A stretch of 64,000 bases of DNA, from assembly GCF_029589055.1 (NCBI RefSeq), contig NZ_JARQZP010000003.1:1488001-1552000 (forward strand), in the 5' to 3' direction. The position numbers and the translations under genes were made by a program. Source of the stretch: Vibrio hannami (lineage in GTDB: Bacteria; Pseudomonadota; Gammaproteobacteria; Enterobacterales; Vibrionaceae). Shown one piece after another: positions 35,861 through 45,413 of the stretch. Below the pieces are notes generated by a model. It saw only the letters and a list, made by a program, of their open reading frames with translations, was not told the origin of the DNA and did not search any database. Position 1 is the first letter of the stretch, and each line of letters opens with the position of its first letter.

Positions 35861-36055
35861 ATGCTCAATAACCATGTTGCCATTTTAGTCGTTTTCATTG
35901 TTGTGCTATCACTACCTATTATCTTTTCTCGGCTGAATCACCACTCGGTAAGCCCAGCCAATATTGAAAGAGAGTTGAGCCAAACTGAGTTACACCATGT
36001 TTACACCTTACTGTTCGAGCGTTGAGCATTATTGTTCTCGCACTACTCAGGTAAA
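35861..36055 (+). CDS. Possible small two-segment membrane protein
   Basis: A 64-codon open frame begins at ATG 35861 with a weak AAGG about ten bases upstream. It encodes a hydrophobic stretch (VAILVVFIVVLSLPIIF), a polar loop and a second hydrophobic end (LSIIVLALLR). No homologue is recognised. It sits at the edge of the integrase island. The composition suggests a real membrane peptide, but coding status is uncertain. Confidence 0.35.
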
Positions 36056-36086
36056 CATCATTAACCCAACAGACAATACAAAAACC

Positions 36087-36602
36087 ATGATCATAAAACG
36101 CCCTGAGCTGACAGATATTGTCACACTCTTTCAGGAAAATATTGCTCATGTTAGGGACGACACAGTAAAAATTTTCCCCAAAGAAAAATACCGTATTACA
36201 CAATGTCTAGAACCCAATAATCTGGATATCGTGCTAGGATACCGACCATTTCTAAGAAAAGCCCTCAACTTTATAGTCGATAAACGAATAGGTGTGCTTT
36301 TTCCACTACACAGAGCTAAAAGTCCGGGAAGGCCCAAACTCCCTCTTCCTATCGAACTTACCCGAGCAGAACAAGCTTTAATCGATGACTACCAAGCGCT
36401 ATCAAACGCATGTCTTGAGCTTCAGTTGATCCCACTAACACCTCGGCAACTTTGGGGTAAATATCACAATCCAATAAAAGCCAAAGTCGGTCGTAAACCA
36501 TTAAATAAAAACAGAAAATCCAAAGAGAGCTGCTCAAGCTTAAGTTGCAAGAAAAAATACAAACGCTTACCAAGGCAATCTCGTAATTCGCCGCATAATT
36601 AA
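36087..36602 (+). CDS. Hypothetical protein with basic C-terminus
   Basis: A 171-residue frame starts at ATG 36087 (an earlier in-frame ATG at 35997 would overlap the small membrane frame). The N-terminal half is mixed (KRPELTDIVTLFQENIA) and the last 40 residues are strongly basic and Ser/Lys-rich (KNRKSKESCSSLSCKKKYKR), as in a DNA- or RNA-binding tail. The motif KSPGRPKLPLPIEL contains an AT-hook-like GRP core. I do not recognise the family. It probably belongs to the small integrase island. Confidence 0.5.
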   Translation: MIIKRPELTDIVTLFQENIAHVRDDTVKIFPKEKYRITQCLEPNNLDIVLGYRPFLRKALNFIVDKRIGVLFPLHRAKSPGRPKLPLPIELTRAEQALIDDYQALSNACLELQLIPLTPRQLWGKYHNPIKAKVGRKPLNKNRKSKESCSSLSCKKKYKRLPRQSRNSPHN

Positions 36603-36639
36603 TAAATTATCGTGAGAATAGCTACGTCCATTTATTTCG

Positions 36640-36775
36640 CGTGGGAATTCGTTTTCTATGTCACTGCCAACAAGCTATTGTGTATAGACTGCGTTGTTCT
36701 ATAGGTTATTTCAAATTGAACATCTCCCCATTTTACTTTGTTTACAATGAACACGACTATGAATCACACCACCAG
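36640..36775 (-). pseudogene. Relic of a second tyrosine recombinase gene
   Basis: The stretch aligns with the middle of the recombinase gene at about 37245-37355. For example AACAAGCTATTGTGTATAGA here matches AACAAGCCATTGTGTGATGG there. On the minus strand it encodes GDVQFEITYRTTQSI where the intact gene has RDVQFEITSRTAQSI. In-frame stops and a small indel are present, and the ends of the gene are missing. By eye identity is around three quarters to four fifths. It is therefore a decayed related copy, not a recent duplication. Confidence 0.7.
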
Positions 36776-36950
36776 TTACTACAGGAGGATAGTCGATTCA
36801 GTTCAGGTTTCTTGTTGGTTTTTTCGTACACTGCGGAAACCGAACTGTAGCAATGTTCGGCTTTTTGTATTTTAACTTCGGAAAGATATTGGATAAGAAT
36901 CAAAGCAAGAACGATATAAAATCTCGCTTATTTTCAACACGGTAGGTACA

Positions 36951-37544
36951 TCATGACTCTATATTTTCTGAAATGTGAAGAGCATCTTCAATTTCAACGC
37001 CTAAGTAACGAATGGTGTTATCAAGCTTTACATGCCCCAGCAAAAGCTGGACTGCTCGGATGTTCTTTGTCCTAGCATAAATTAACGTCGCTTTGGTACG
37101 CCGCATGGAGTGTGTACCATACATCGATTCGTCATATCCTAGTGCTTTTGCCCACTTTCGAATCGTTTTGGCATAATAGCTGTAGCTTATTGGTTTACCT
37201 TCTTTCCTAGGGCTTGGGAATAAGTAATCAGAAGCTGTTAAGCCACTAACAACAAGCCATTGTGTGATGGACTGTGCTGTTCTGGAAGTGATCTCAAACT
37301 GAACATCACGCCCCGTTTTGCTCTGCCTGAATAGCACTCGACTTTGAAGCACACCTCCGCTTGATATGTCTCTTACTTTCATCCTCAGCAAGTCGCAAGA
37401 TCGCAATTTGCAGTCAATGGCTAGATTAAGCAGTGCCAACTCCCGAATGTTACCTTCGAGTTCTAACCGTGTGCGGATGCGCCAGATATCTTCCAGTTTA
37501 AAGGGTTTTTTCTGTCCCGTTGAATGGCCTTGTTTCGTTGACAT
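36951..37544 (-). CDS. Minimal tyrosine recombinase (FimB-sized integrase)
   Basis: The 197-residue protein has only the catalytic domain of tyrosine recombinases. Visible residues are Arg I in CKLRSCDLL (near 50), the beta-hairpin Lys in RQSKTGRD, the His-x-x-Arg box HSMRRTKATL, and LLGHVKLDNTIRYLG with the final His and nucleophile Tyr. The N-terminal core-binding (SAM-like) domain is absent, as in FimB/FimE. It may integrate a small island or invert a local element. A decayed related copy lies 175 bases downstream. The ATG at 37544 has AGGAGG upstream. Confidence 0.85.
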   Translation of the reverse strand: MSTKQGHSTGQKKPFKLEDIWRIRTRLELEGNIRELALLNLAIDCKLRSCDLLRMKVRDISSGGVLQSRVLFRQSKTGRDVQFEITSRTAQSITQWLVVSGLTASDYLFPSPRKEGKPISYSYYAKTIRKWAKALGYDESMYGTHSMRRTKATLIYARTKNIRAVQLLLGHVKLDNTIRYLGVEIEDALHISENIES

Positions 37545-37835
37545 AGGAACCTCCTTCTAGTTTACGAAAAGGCCTAGATAAGAATAGCAGCAAAGATGAA
37601 TTGAGCCTTAAAGGAACATAATTATTCAAGTCTTAGTTTGCTCCGGATAGTTAAGTTTCCCTAGGTGTGAACAAGTAGGGAGTTTTTACTCTAAGCAATA
37701 AAGGGGCATTTCCTAGTCACCAAGTCCTTGCTTGCTCTTGTGAACACTAAACAATGATGTTGCTGTGAGAACAAAGTTAGTCAGTAATATGTTACTGACT
37801 AACTGTTCACGATGATTCATCCTGAGTAGTGTTTA
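37545..37835. other. Intergenic stretch in the integrase island
   Basis: About 290 AT-rich bases. Apart from the perfect hairpin at 37775-37804 I see no gene. It could include a recombination site for the nearby integrase, but no duplicated core was found by eye. Confidence 0.4.
37771..37804 (-). terminator. Perfect 13-bp hairpin, probable terminator
   Basis: AGTTAGTCAGTAA (37775-37787) pairs perfectly with 37792-37804 over a 4-nt loop. On the minus strand it is followed by TTTGTT and lies 32 bases after the nuclease-like gene. Confidence 0.6.
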
Positions 37836-38228
37836 TTAAGCCCGGCCAAAAGCTTTGAGAAAGTTTTTGGGGTGTTGGTGAAACCTAACATGCTCGATGT
37901 GATTAACTCTCCTCTTTCCCTTAAAGGGCGGAGCAATGTAGCCCCAATTAGCACACCTTGAGAAATATATTACATAATCAATCTGAGCATCCTGCCATTG
38001 GTCAGTAACAATGGTGTTTTCATCAAAGCACTCTACAGACTTTACTTGAATACGGTAGAATTTGCTCCCATCAGAAATGAGTACATCTGTCTTCATACCA
38101 TGATCGATCATGGGCATAAATACTTCCCAGCCATCTTGTAATAGCCAGCTTGCTAATAGGGTTTCGTAAGAGATACTTTTATAGTGTTTTTTTGCTTCAG
38201 AAGAAGTGTGGAGTGTTTTTAAAGGCAT
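37836..38228 (-). CDS. PD-(D/E)xK nuclease-like protein (PDDEXK_5/group I intron endonuclease-like)
   Basis: The 130-residue protein has a hydrophobic helix then TDVLISDGSKFYRIQVKSV, in which Asp (about 46) and Gln-x-Lys (about 58-60) form the (D/E)xK-type metal site. The next strand (DYVIYFSRCANWGYIAPP) is usual for small endonuclease-fold proteins that act in mobile elements or restriction-like systems. It is likely cargo of the integrase island. No methylase or toxin partner is adjacent. The exact substrate cannot be stated. Confidence 0.7.
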   Translation of the reverse strand: MPLKTLHTSSEAKKHYKSISYETLLASWLLQDGWEVFMPMIDHGMKTDVLISDGSKFYRIQVKSVECFDENTIVTDQWQDAQIDYVIYFSRCANWGYIAPPFKGKRRVNHIEHVRFHQHPKNFLKAFGRA

Positions 38229-38653
38229 AGTAATATCCTAATTACATGCTGAGTGTCTTTTTAGCACAAGACAGTCAGCGAAGTCTCCCTTTGGAGGGAT
38301 AACTTCAATTAGGATTCACAATGGCTCTTTTGAGGTCTCATCAACTGGTAATGGGAGCTACCCCTAGTCTTCTACCTACTTGGTTACTTAGACTATTAAT
38401 ACTAGTGTTCACGTGTCGTGAGTGAATCAACTGGTTTCATTAAAATTAAACCATAATTTGTAATTCGTCAAAGCTGGATTTGAGGAGCATCTTTATCTGG
38501 TAAACACTTATAACGTCTAGTAGAGCAAATGCGTACAAACTAAAATTAACCAGGCATTAGTCCAACTCATTTCAGGGCATACCAATATAGACAGCCTGCC
38601 AGACCTAAATACATCATTACTTAGATTCTGACAGGCAGAGAGGGTGAAGTTAA
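38229..38653. other. Intergenic stretch at the right edge of the island
   Basis: About 425 bases without a credible gene on either strand. The only structure seen is the imperfect hairpin at 38594-38636. Confidence 0.45.
38594..38636 (-). terminator. Imperfect hairpin after the desaturase gene
   Basis: GCCTGCCAGA (38594-38603) pairs with TCTGACAGGC (38627-38636) with one wobble pair, extended inward by CCTAA/TTAGA. There is no T-run. It lies 18 bases after the desaturase stop. Confidence 0.4.
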
Positions 38654-39793
38654 TTAGTTATATGAATATCGTCTAAGTGAACGCTGCCAAATCTGCCTTT
38701 GCTTTTCAAGATTCAGTTTCGCTTGCTGATATCTCACCTTAAGCACCGAGTGCTCATATTTTTTCACTATGTCGCCTTTCTTACTTCCAAGTAGTTGTCT
38801 CTTCACTTCATAATATTCTTCCAAAACATGCACAAATGAATCGAAGTCTTTTTGCAGTAGAGACAACACCTTAGAAGATCCGGCACGGCTTTGAATTTTT
38901 TCCTGAGCCTTACGCATCAGCATAGATGCCTTAGCTCGTTCAATCTTAATGCTCGGGGTTTTTCTTAGCTTGCTCGTTAAACCAACCCAACTACCGGCTT
39001 TTATCAACCATTTAGTCGGATCGTAATCCCACCAATGAATACCGTTCCGATAATCGTTTTCAAAGATATGGTGGAAGTTATGGTATCCCTCACCAAAGGT
39101 GAAGAAGGCAAGGATTCCGTTATCACGGGCAGTATTTTTGTCCGTGAACGTCTGGCTACCCCAGATATGCGCCAAAGAATTAATAAAGAAGGTACTGTGA
39201 TGACTCAGTGTAAGACGAAGAGCACCTACAATCAGAAACATTCCGAGAATGTCTCCATGCAAAACTCCCAAACCCAACGGAATCAGAATATTGGTAGCTA
39301 AAGCGAGCGATACATAATGTTTGTGTTGCCACATCACCACTTTATCTCTTTTTAGATCTCGGCAATTCTTGTAGTCGTTATGCTTTGAACCGTTGTAATC
39401 ACGAATCATCCAACCTATATGCGAAAACCAGAATCCCCTTTTGGCTGAATAAGGATCTTTCTCGTTGTCATCAACAAACTTGTGATGCATACGATGATCA
39501 GAAGACCAGTGAAGAGCACTATTTTGTAGCGCAAAAGCTCCTCCCAGCGCGTAAAGCACCCTTAATACAACATGCGCTTCATAAGCCTTATGGCTCCACA
39601 AACGATGATAGCCAGCGGTAATGGAAAGGTTTGTGAAACTAAAAGCGACTAAAAGCCAGATTAGGTGCTCCCAACCATATCCATAAGCAAATCCATATAC
39701 AGGCGTAACAATAACGGCCAGCCCAAGGCTTGCAGCAAATATAATGATATTTAGCCATATTAATGGCGGCTTTGTATTATTGGCAGAGTCCAT
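38654..39793 (-). CDS. Acyl-CoA/lipid delta-9 fatty acid desaturase
   Basis: The 379-residue membrane di-iron enzyme introduces a double bond into an acyl chain. The three histidine boxes are HRLWSH (near 64), HRMHH (near 101) and EGYHNFHH (near 238), between four membrane segments. The last 95 residues form a basic, coiled-coil-like tail (KASMLMRKAQEKIQ, LEEYYEVKRQLLGSKKGD), which is longer than in typical bacterial desaturases. It is a solitary gene beside an integrase island. It probably adjusts membrane fluidity or modifies exogenous fatty acids. Electron donor genes are not nearby. Confidence 0.9.
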   Translation of the reverse strand: MDSANNTKPPLIWLNIIIFAASLGLAVIVTPVYGFAYGYGWEHLIWLLVAFSFTNLSITAGYHRLWSHKAYEAHVVLRVLYALGGAFALQNSALHWSSDHRMHHKFVDDNEKDPYSAKRGFWFSHIGWMIRDYNGSKHNDYKNCRDLKRDKVVMWQHKHYVSLALATNILIPLGLGVLHGDILGMFLIVGALRLTLSHHSTFFINSLAHIWGSQTFTDKNTARDNGILAFFTFGEGYHNFHHIFENDYRNGIHWWDYDPTKWLIKAGSWVGLTSKLRKTPSIKIERAKASMLMRKAQEKIQSRAGSSKVLSLLQKDFDSFVHVLEEYYEVKRQLLGSKKGDIVKKYEHSVLKVRYQQAKLNLEKQRQIWQRSLRRYSYN

Positions 39794-39906
39794 AAGTCAG
39801 TTTCTTTTATTCGGCTTACACTTGTACGCCAAGATATCAGCGTACACGTGTAAGTCAAACGAAAAAATCGATCTTACGGTGAACTTTAGAATTCGGTCAC
39901 GGGATA

Positions 39907-39941
39907 GAAAAAGGGCCCAGTCTGTTGAACAAACTGGGCCC
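39907..39941 (-). terminator. Terminator of the chemoreceptor gene
   Basis: A 9-bp perfect GC-rich stem (39913-39921 with 39933-39941) is followed on the minus strand by five Ts. Confidence 0.9.
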
Positions 39942-39990
39942 GCTATTTCTTCAATTGTTGGGTACTATTAACGTTAAGCGTTAAACCGGC

Positions 39991-41901
39991 TTATACCTTA
40001 AATCGGGATATCAGTCCGGTTAGCGAACCGTTAGAGCGTGAAACCTGCTCCGTAGCTGCAAGTACCTCTTGCCCACTTGCGGCTAACTGTTCTGCGATTT
40101 CCTTAATCCGGTTGATATTAACGCTCACTTCTTCAGTAACGGTACGTTGCTGCTCTGCTGCCGTTGCGATATTAGAGTTAGAATCTTCCAGGCCAATAAT
40201 ATGGTTGGTGATTTCACTGATCGACTCCAGAGCATTCTGTGTCGTCGATACCGTACTATCAAAATTAGACCTGGTATTGTCCATCATTTCGACAACCTGG
40301 CCAGAACCGTTATTCAAGCTATCAAGCATATCACTGATCTCTTGAGTGCTCTCTTGCGTGCGTGCTGCCAGAGCGCGAACTTCATCTGCAACGACAGCAA
40401 AGCCTCTACCCGCCTCACCTGCTCGAGCAGCTTCAATTGCGGCATTCAATGCCAGCAGGTTAGTTTGCTCAGAAATAGACTGAATAACATCCAGTACGCG
40501 AGTGATCTGCTGCGCTTCTTCATTCATATTGACTGCTTGATGAGATGCACTATCCAGCTCACCCGCAAGACCAGACATGTCGGAAGAAGTACTTGAGATA
40601 GCCTCGTGTGACTGGTTTGCCAGATCACTCAGATCGTGAGCCAGACCTGCGCCTTGCTGAGCACCTTCTGCAACAGATTCTGCCGTTGAGCTCATCTCTG
40701 TTACCGCAGAAGCAACTTGCTCTGTTTCGCTCTGATGGCTTAGCAAAATATCTCTGTTGTTCTGTGCCACAGCTTCTGCCTGATTCAAGCCTGACTCAAT
40801 TTCTTTTGAAGCTGTAGTTATCTGAACAACCAGTTCTTGAATATTCGAGATAAATTCGTTGATAGATGAAGAGATAAATGCAAGGTCATCTTTGCCGTTA
40901 ACTGGCAATCTTTGTGTAAGATCAGCATCGCCAGATGCTAAGTCACCCACAATCGCCTTTAGACGATCTATTGGCTGATAAAGTTTCCGCATCACCACGA
41001 GCATCACCAGTCCACCAAGAACTACAGCGATTACCGCAAATAGAATTGTGTTAGACGTCTCTTCACGTAGCGCAGAATAAAGATTGTCTTCATCTACCAT
41101 AATCAATAATGTAAAACTTTGATCACGGTTTAAGCTAACCTGTTTGAAGTAACCAACACGGTGACTGCCCTCAAGGGAGTAGTAAACAACACCACTATCC
41201 TGATTGCTCATCGCATTTTGAAGCTCAGAAAGCTCACTAGAGAACTCTCTTAAAGTAGAGCCAACCTGTTGAGAATTGTAACTTGCCAGTACTTTCAGGT
41301 TTTGATCCAGAAGTAATGCACGACCACCATTAAAATCTATCTGCTCAACTTTTTTCAGTACAGTATCTAAGCTTAGATCCCCAAGTAAAACACCGGTTTG
41401 TTTGCCACCTTGTCTTACAGCAACGGACAAACTGATCACCTGTTTCTTAGTCTCGGTATCTTCATAGATTTCAGTGATATAAATATCATTGGAGTTCACC
41501 GCTCCCTGATACCAGGGCCTCGACGTTGGGTCAAAAGCAGATAAGGGATACAGTTTGATCTCACCATTTGAACTCAAAATCGTCGGCTTACCATTAGATG
41601 CATAGGCCACATTCATAAACTCAAGGCTATCGTTAAGCAATAACAGCAGCTCGTTAATTTCACCATCCGATGGGTCTCGCTCCAGCCTCTCTTTAGCGCT
41701 ATGAAGACTGCGAAAGTGCTGCTCTAACCAGGTCTGAATTGCCTGGGATTCATAACTCAGTGTTGTTTCACCAAGTGTGGTAACTCCATTGTCAATCAAC
41801 CTTTTCTTCGATTGATAGCTAAGAGTTGAAGCGACGATAAGTGCAATCGCCAGAATCAACAACATCGACATATTTAGTCGCGTTCTAAATCCAAATGACA
41901 T
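39991..41901 (-). CDS. Methyl-accepting chemotaxis protein with dCACHE-type sensor
   Basis: The 636-residue receptor has an N-terminal membrane segment ([20 protein letters not shown]), a periplasmic double-CACHE region (about 30-280) with [15 protein letters not shown], a second membrane segment ([20 protein letters not shown], about 285-305), HAMP, and the signalling hairpin ([20 protein letters not shown]). The CACHE motif around DPTSRPWY is usual for amino acid or organic acid sensors. No C-terminal CheR pentapeptide is seen. It is a solitary gene next to sdaA, so serine or another amino acid could be a ligand (inference). Confidence 0.92.
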   Translation of the reverse strand: MSFGFRTRLNMSMLLILAIALIVASTLSYQSKKRLIDNGVTTLGETTLSYESQAIQTWLEQHFRSLHSAKERLERDPSDGEINELLLLLNDSLEFMNVAYASNGKPTILSSNGEIKLYPLSAFDPTSRPWYQGAVNSNDIYITEIYEDTETKKQVISLSVAVRQGGKQTGVLLGDLSLDTVLKKVEQIDFNGGRALLLDQNLKVLASYNSQQVGSTLREFSSELSELQNAMSNQDSGVVYYSLEGSHRVGYFKQVSLNRDQSFTLLIMVDEDNLYSALREETSNTILFAVIAVVLGGLVMLVVMRKLYQPIDRLKAIVGDLASGDADLTQRLPVNGKDDLAFISSSINEFISNIQELVVQITTASKEIESGLNQAEAVAQNNRDILLSHQSETEQVASAVTEMSSTAESVAEGAQQGAGLAHDLSDLANQSHEAISSTSSDMSGLAGELDSASHQAVNMNEEAQQITRVLDVIQSISEQTNLLALNAAIEAARAGEAGRGFAVVADEVRALAARTQESTQEISDMLDSLNNGSGQVVEMMDNTRSNFDSTVSTTQNALESISEITNHIIGLEDSNSNIATAAEQQRTVTEEVSVNINRIKEIAEQLAASGQEVLAATEQVSRSNGSLTGLISRFKV

Positions 41902-42047
41902 AATAAGGGGCTCTTAAAAAGTAATAAAATCAATAAGTAGAATAAAAATCGGATAATGAATAAATATAAACTTTTAGTCAATATTCATTTTGAAAATAGT
42001 ATAAGGAGAGGCTTATGTATTGAATGTATTAGAGAAATATCACTTTT

Positions 42048-42076
42048 GGCAGCAACATTTAGGTCATGTTACTGCC
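42048..42076. other. Imperfect hairpin near the end of sdaA
   Basis: GGCAGCAACAT (42048-42058) pairs with ATGTTACTGCC (42066-42076) with one mismatch. It lies 35 bases after the sdaA stop. A T-run is present only on the plus strand, so terminator function for sdaA is doubtful. Confidence 0.35.
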
Positions 42077-42110
42077 ATTTTAATCAACTAAGTTAGAGAC
42101 TAGGTCGTCT

Positions 42111-43484
42111 TTATTCACAAGGAGGCGCGAGGTGGATTGTCTCTGCCAACCCGCCTAGTGATGTCTCACGGTATTTCTTATTCATATCTTTACCGGTTCG
42201 GTACATGGTATCGATAACCTTATCGAGAGATATCAGACATTTACTCGTGCGTTTCAACGCCATACGAGAAGCATTTATCGCCTTCATTGCGCCCATCGCG
42301 TTTCGTTCAATACAAGGAACCTGAACCAGACCACCAATTGGGTCACAAGTCATTCCCAAAGAGTGCTCCATTGCAATTTCAGCAGCAATACAGATCTGTT
42401 CATTGCTGCCGCCCCGTAGTGCCGTTAAGCCAGCCGCGGCCATAGAAGATGACACTCCGACTTCACCCTGACAGCCAACTTCAGCGCCGGAAATCGATGC
42501 ATTCATTTTATAAAGAACACCAATAGCACCAGAAACGGCTAGGAAGTCCTTAATCTGCTTAAGGTCGAGCTCTCGAATAAAGCGGTGGTAATACATTAGC
42601 ACCGCAGGAATCACACCAGCTGCACCATTGGTAGGCGAAGTTACCACTTGCCCACCTGCTGCATTTTCTTCACTAACAGCAAAGGCAAAGGCATTAACCC
42701 AATCAAGGATTTCCATAGGGTCAGCGGTTAGCCCCTGATTCGCTTCCAGCTTTTTCAATAATGCTGGAGCACGGCGGGTTACATTCAGGCCACCATCAAG
42801 AATGCCTTCGGTTTCCAACCCTCGGTCAACGCAGTTCGACATAATATTCCAGATTTGTTCTGCCTTTCTGTCGATTTCTTCATTGGTATGAAAAGCCAAC
42901 TCATTACGGAGAATTAAACCACCAAGACAATAACCATTCTCTTCAGCCTGTTTCAGTAGTTCCTCTGCGGAGTGATATGGAAATTCCAACTCTGTTTGTT
43001 TCTGGCCATTTGGATTTTTCAGCTCGTCTTCGGTAGCGATAAATCCACCGCCAATCGAGTAATAAACCTCTTTGTCGAGCATTTCACCGTCTGTACCAAA
43101 CGCAGAAATACTCATACCATTTTCATGCATCGGCAAGTTGTCTGTATGAAAAATAATATCTGCTTGTCTGTCGAAGCTGATTTTCTTCTCTCCACACAAC
43201 ATTAGACAACTTTCAGAAAACGAGTCGCGCATCAGCTTATTAGCAGAAGGAATATCAATGCAGTCCGGGCGGTTCCCCATCAATCCAAGAACTGTTGCTC
43301 TATCCGTATGGTGCCCACGACCGGTCAAAGACAGCGAACCATAAAGATCAACTTGTACTTTAACAACCGTATCCAGAAACGGTTTTATTTTTTCAGCAAA
43401 TTGATAACCCGCGATCATTGGGCCATTTGTATGGGAGCTGGAAGGTCCAACACCAATTTTATAGATATCAAAAATCGATAACAT
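42111..43484 (-). CDS. sdaA: L-serine dehydratase (single-chain, 4Fe-4S type)
   Basis: The 457-residue enzyme deaminates L-serine to pyruvate and ammonia. The N-terminal domain starts [20 protein letters not shown]. The catalytic domain has the cysteines for the 4Fe-4S cluster in [33 protein letters not shown]. Length equals E. coli SdaA/SdaB (454-455). It lies 12 bases after a sodium:solute symporter gene on the same strand, so the pair probably imports and breaks down serine or a serine-yielding substrate. Confidence 0.94.
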   Translation of the reverse strand: MLSIFDIYKIGVGPSSSHTNGPMIAGYQFAEKIKPFLDTVVKVQVDLYGSLSLTGRGHHTDRATVLGLMGNRPDCIDIPSANKLMRDSFSESCLMLCGEKKISFDRQADIIFHTDNLPMHENGMSISAFGTDGEMLDKEVYYSIGGGFIATEDELKNPNGQKQTELEFPYHSAEELLKQAEENGYCLGGLILRNELAFHTNEEIDRKAEQIWNIMSNCVDRGLETEGILDGGLNVTRRAPALLKKLEANQGLTADPMEILDWVNAFAFAVSEENAAGGQVVTSPTNGAAGVIPAVLMYYHRFIRELDLKQIKDFLAVSGAIGVLYKMNASISGAEVGCQGEVGVSSSMAAAGLTALRGGSNEQICIAAEIAMEHSLGMTCDPIGGLVQVPCIERNAMGAMKAINASRMALKRTSKCLISLDKVIDTMYRTGKDMNKKYRETSLGGLAETIHLAPPCE

Positions 43485-43496
43485 GCTAATAACTCA

Positions 43497-45053
43497 CTAA
43501 GACAAGGCTGATAGTAGCCAATCCGGAATAAAAAAACAGGAAACAACAGTAAGAGCAGCGAACACCAGAAGCATCAGCTGACTCATGTCAGGTTTACAAT
43601 ATAAATCTTTCTGCGTATCTATAAATTTTAACTGACTTTCGCTATTTTTTCCCCATAAAAGACTAGTAATTAAACCTGACACAACAAATACTACTGTCCC
43701 GATTGGTGCGAACCAGGGCCAGGACACACCTTCAGTACGGCAAATATAGATAGCAACAATACTCAATAGGCTACCGATGATAATTCCTTTCTCGTTGGCC
43801 TTCTCAAACGCAAGCCCCAGTACAAACGAACCCAAACGAATTCCCACAAAAATGGATGTCATACTGGCTACGGATTTAAGTACAGATTCATTCGATATGG
43901 ATAACAGCGCCGGAACAATCACTATACCCGCCGCAACAAGGCTCAGCTTTCTCGCAACACCGTCATAATGTGCACTTGCAGCGCTATCATTCAGAAAACG
44001 TTTATAGATGTCGAAAGTCGCCACTGTCGCTATAGAGTTGTAGGTTGAATCGAGGGTAGACATCGCTGCGGCAGCAATAGCAGATATAATTAAGCCGATG
44101 ACTATCGGATTAGTATGATTGAATACAAAATCCAGAATGATGTTGTTGCTGTTAGTGAACTCCTGACCTTGATAAAACACAAACAGTAGGATACCTATCA
44201 CACTGAAAAATAGATAAATAACGAAGGCGCTGTAACCAACCAGTAGCATGGACTTTTGCGCATTTTTAACGTTCCTGGTTGCCAACGTTCTTTGGATAAT
44301 CAGCTGATTTGAGCCGTAAACACTCAGGTGCAGGAAAGCAACAGCAAACACACCAGCGAATAGTGTTGTATCTTTTTGCAGCGTAACGTCCAGGTTAACG
44401 ATCGCCATTTTTTCCTGAATCTGAGGAAGACTTGCAGCAATGGAGTTTCCGTCAATTCCCCCAAGCAAGATATAAAATATCGCTGCGCACCCTACAAATA
44501 ACACCACAGACTGCAGCATATCTGTCCAGATGACCGTTGATATCCCCCCGGCATAGGTATAAAGCGCCGTAAACAGGGATATGTAGATGATCGCTTCTTT
44601 TACCGTCACCGGTAATACCTGCACCATTATCAGAGATACGCCATATAGAATAATCCCAGCGGAAATACACTGAACCAGGATGAATACAACTGAATTGATC
44701 GTGCGTGCGACAATGCCAAAGCGCATTTCGAGATACTCGTATATCGAGGTAAGCCCTAGCTTGTAAAACACCGGTATAAAAAACACCACAGCAAAGAAAA
44801 TGACGATCGGATAGTTTAGATGAATGGATAACGCCTGCATCCCGGTAGAATAAATCCACCCGGGCATACCCAAAAATGTCATCGTACTTATGTACGTTGC
44901 CAGAATAGAGATACCAGCAGTAAACCAACCGAACTGCCTGTTTCCGGTTGAAAAGTCCCCGCGAGCTTTACTTTTTCGGTTTACCCGATAACTGATAAAC
45001 AGCGTAGTAAGCAGGTAAAGCCCCATGACAACAAAACTTGAATACGTAACCAT
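43497..45053 (-). CDS. Sodium:solute symporter (SSS family)
   Basis: The 518-residue protein has about 13 membrane segments. Visible signatures are YRVNRKSKARGDFSTGNRQ near the first loop, TYISTMTFLGMPGWIY (sodium site region) and the ISAIAAAAMSTLDSTYNS helix with the conserved Ser/Thr residues of SSS transporters. The substrate cannot be read from sequence; coupling to sdaA suggests serine or a related compound. It is the first gene of the pair. Starts at ATG 45053. Confidence 0.88.
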   Translation of the reverse strand: MVTYSSFVVMGLYLLTTLFISYRVNRKSKARGDFSTGNRQFGWFTAGISILATYISTMTFLGMPGWIYSTGMQALSIHLNYPIVIFFAVVFFIPVFYKLGLTSIYEYLEMRFGIVARTINSVVFILVQCISAGIILYGVSLIMVQVLPVTVKEAIIYISLFTALYTYAGGISTVIWTDMLQSVVLFVGCAAIFYILLGGIDGNSIAASLPQIQEKMAIVNLDVTLQKDTTLFAGVFAVAFLHLSVYGSNQLIIQRTLATRNVKNAQKSMLLVGYSAFVIYLFFSVIGILLFVFYQGQEFTNSNNIILDFVFNHTNPIVIGLIISAIAAAAMSTLDSTYNSIATVATFDIYKRFLNDSAASAHYDGVARKLSLVAAGIVIVPALLSISNESVLKSVASMTSIFVGIRLGSFVLGLAFEKANEKGIIIGSLLSIVAIYICRTEGVSWPWFAPIGTVVFVVSGLITSLLWGKNSESQLKFIDTQKDLYCKPDMSQLMLLVFAALTVVSCFFIPDWLLSALS

Positions 45054-45413
45054 ATTTATTTGAAATGCTTTTTATTGATAACTTAAACGTCCTTCCATTG
45101 GTCAATTAGGTTACCTTTTAATCAGGCCTCATGATAGTAACCCGTCATTTTATGTGACAATCATCAACATAATCAGCCAGATTATATAATTCACCATTCA
45201 ATTGAGATCTACGTCACGCATATAAACAAAATGGGTACGCATTCATTTTGAAATTGACATTGATCACGGTTTATCTTCACCGATCACGTTTAGTATAAAA
45301 ATACACCGAACAAGCAGGACTTCGGTCACACAGACACAAACAGCAAGACAATTATTCGCTGTTTGGTTGAACAACACTTTATCGCTAACGGAATAATAGA
45401 GGATTTATCGCTC
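45054..45413. promoter_or_regulatory. Divergent promoter region, symporter and MFS genes
   Basis: This 360-base region separates divergent transporters. TGTGACAATCATCAACA at 45153-45169 resembles a CRP site with one good half. GATCACGGTTTATCTTCACCGATCACG-type repeats (near 45258-45290) could be a regulator site. No gene is seen. GAGG at 45400 suits the MFS start at 45414. Confidence 0.4.

Noticed and set aside
35997..36086. Longer N-terminus of the basic hypothetical protein
   Set aside because: It would overlap the small membrane frame, and ATG 36087 starts the better-looking protein.
36951..38228. Superintegron or attC cassette array
   Set aside because: The recombinase lacks integron-specific features, and no VCR/attC-like repeats were seen.
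39035..39621. Plus-strand frames inside the desaturase gene
   Set aside because: The desaturase histidine boxes on the other strand clearly mark the real gene.
44452..44928. Open frame inside the symporter gene
   Set aside because: It is an out-of-frame shadow of a well-supported membrane protein.
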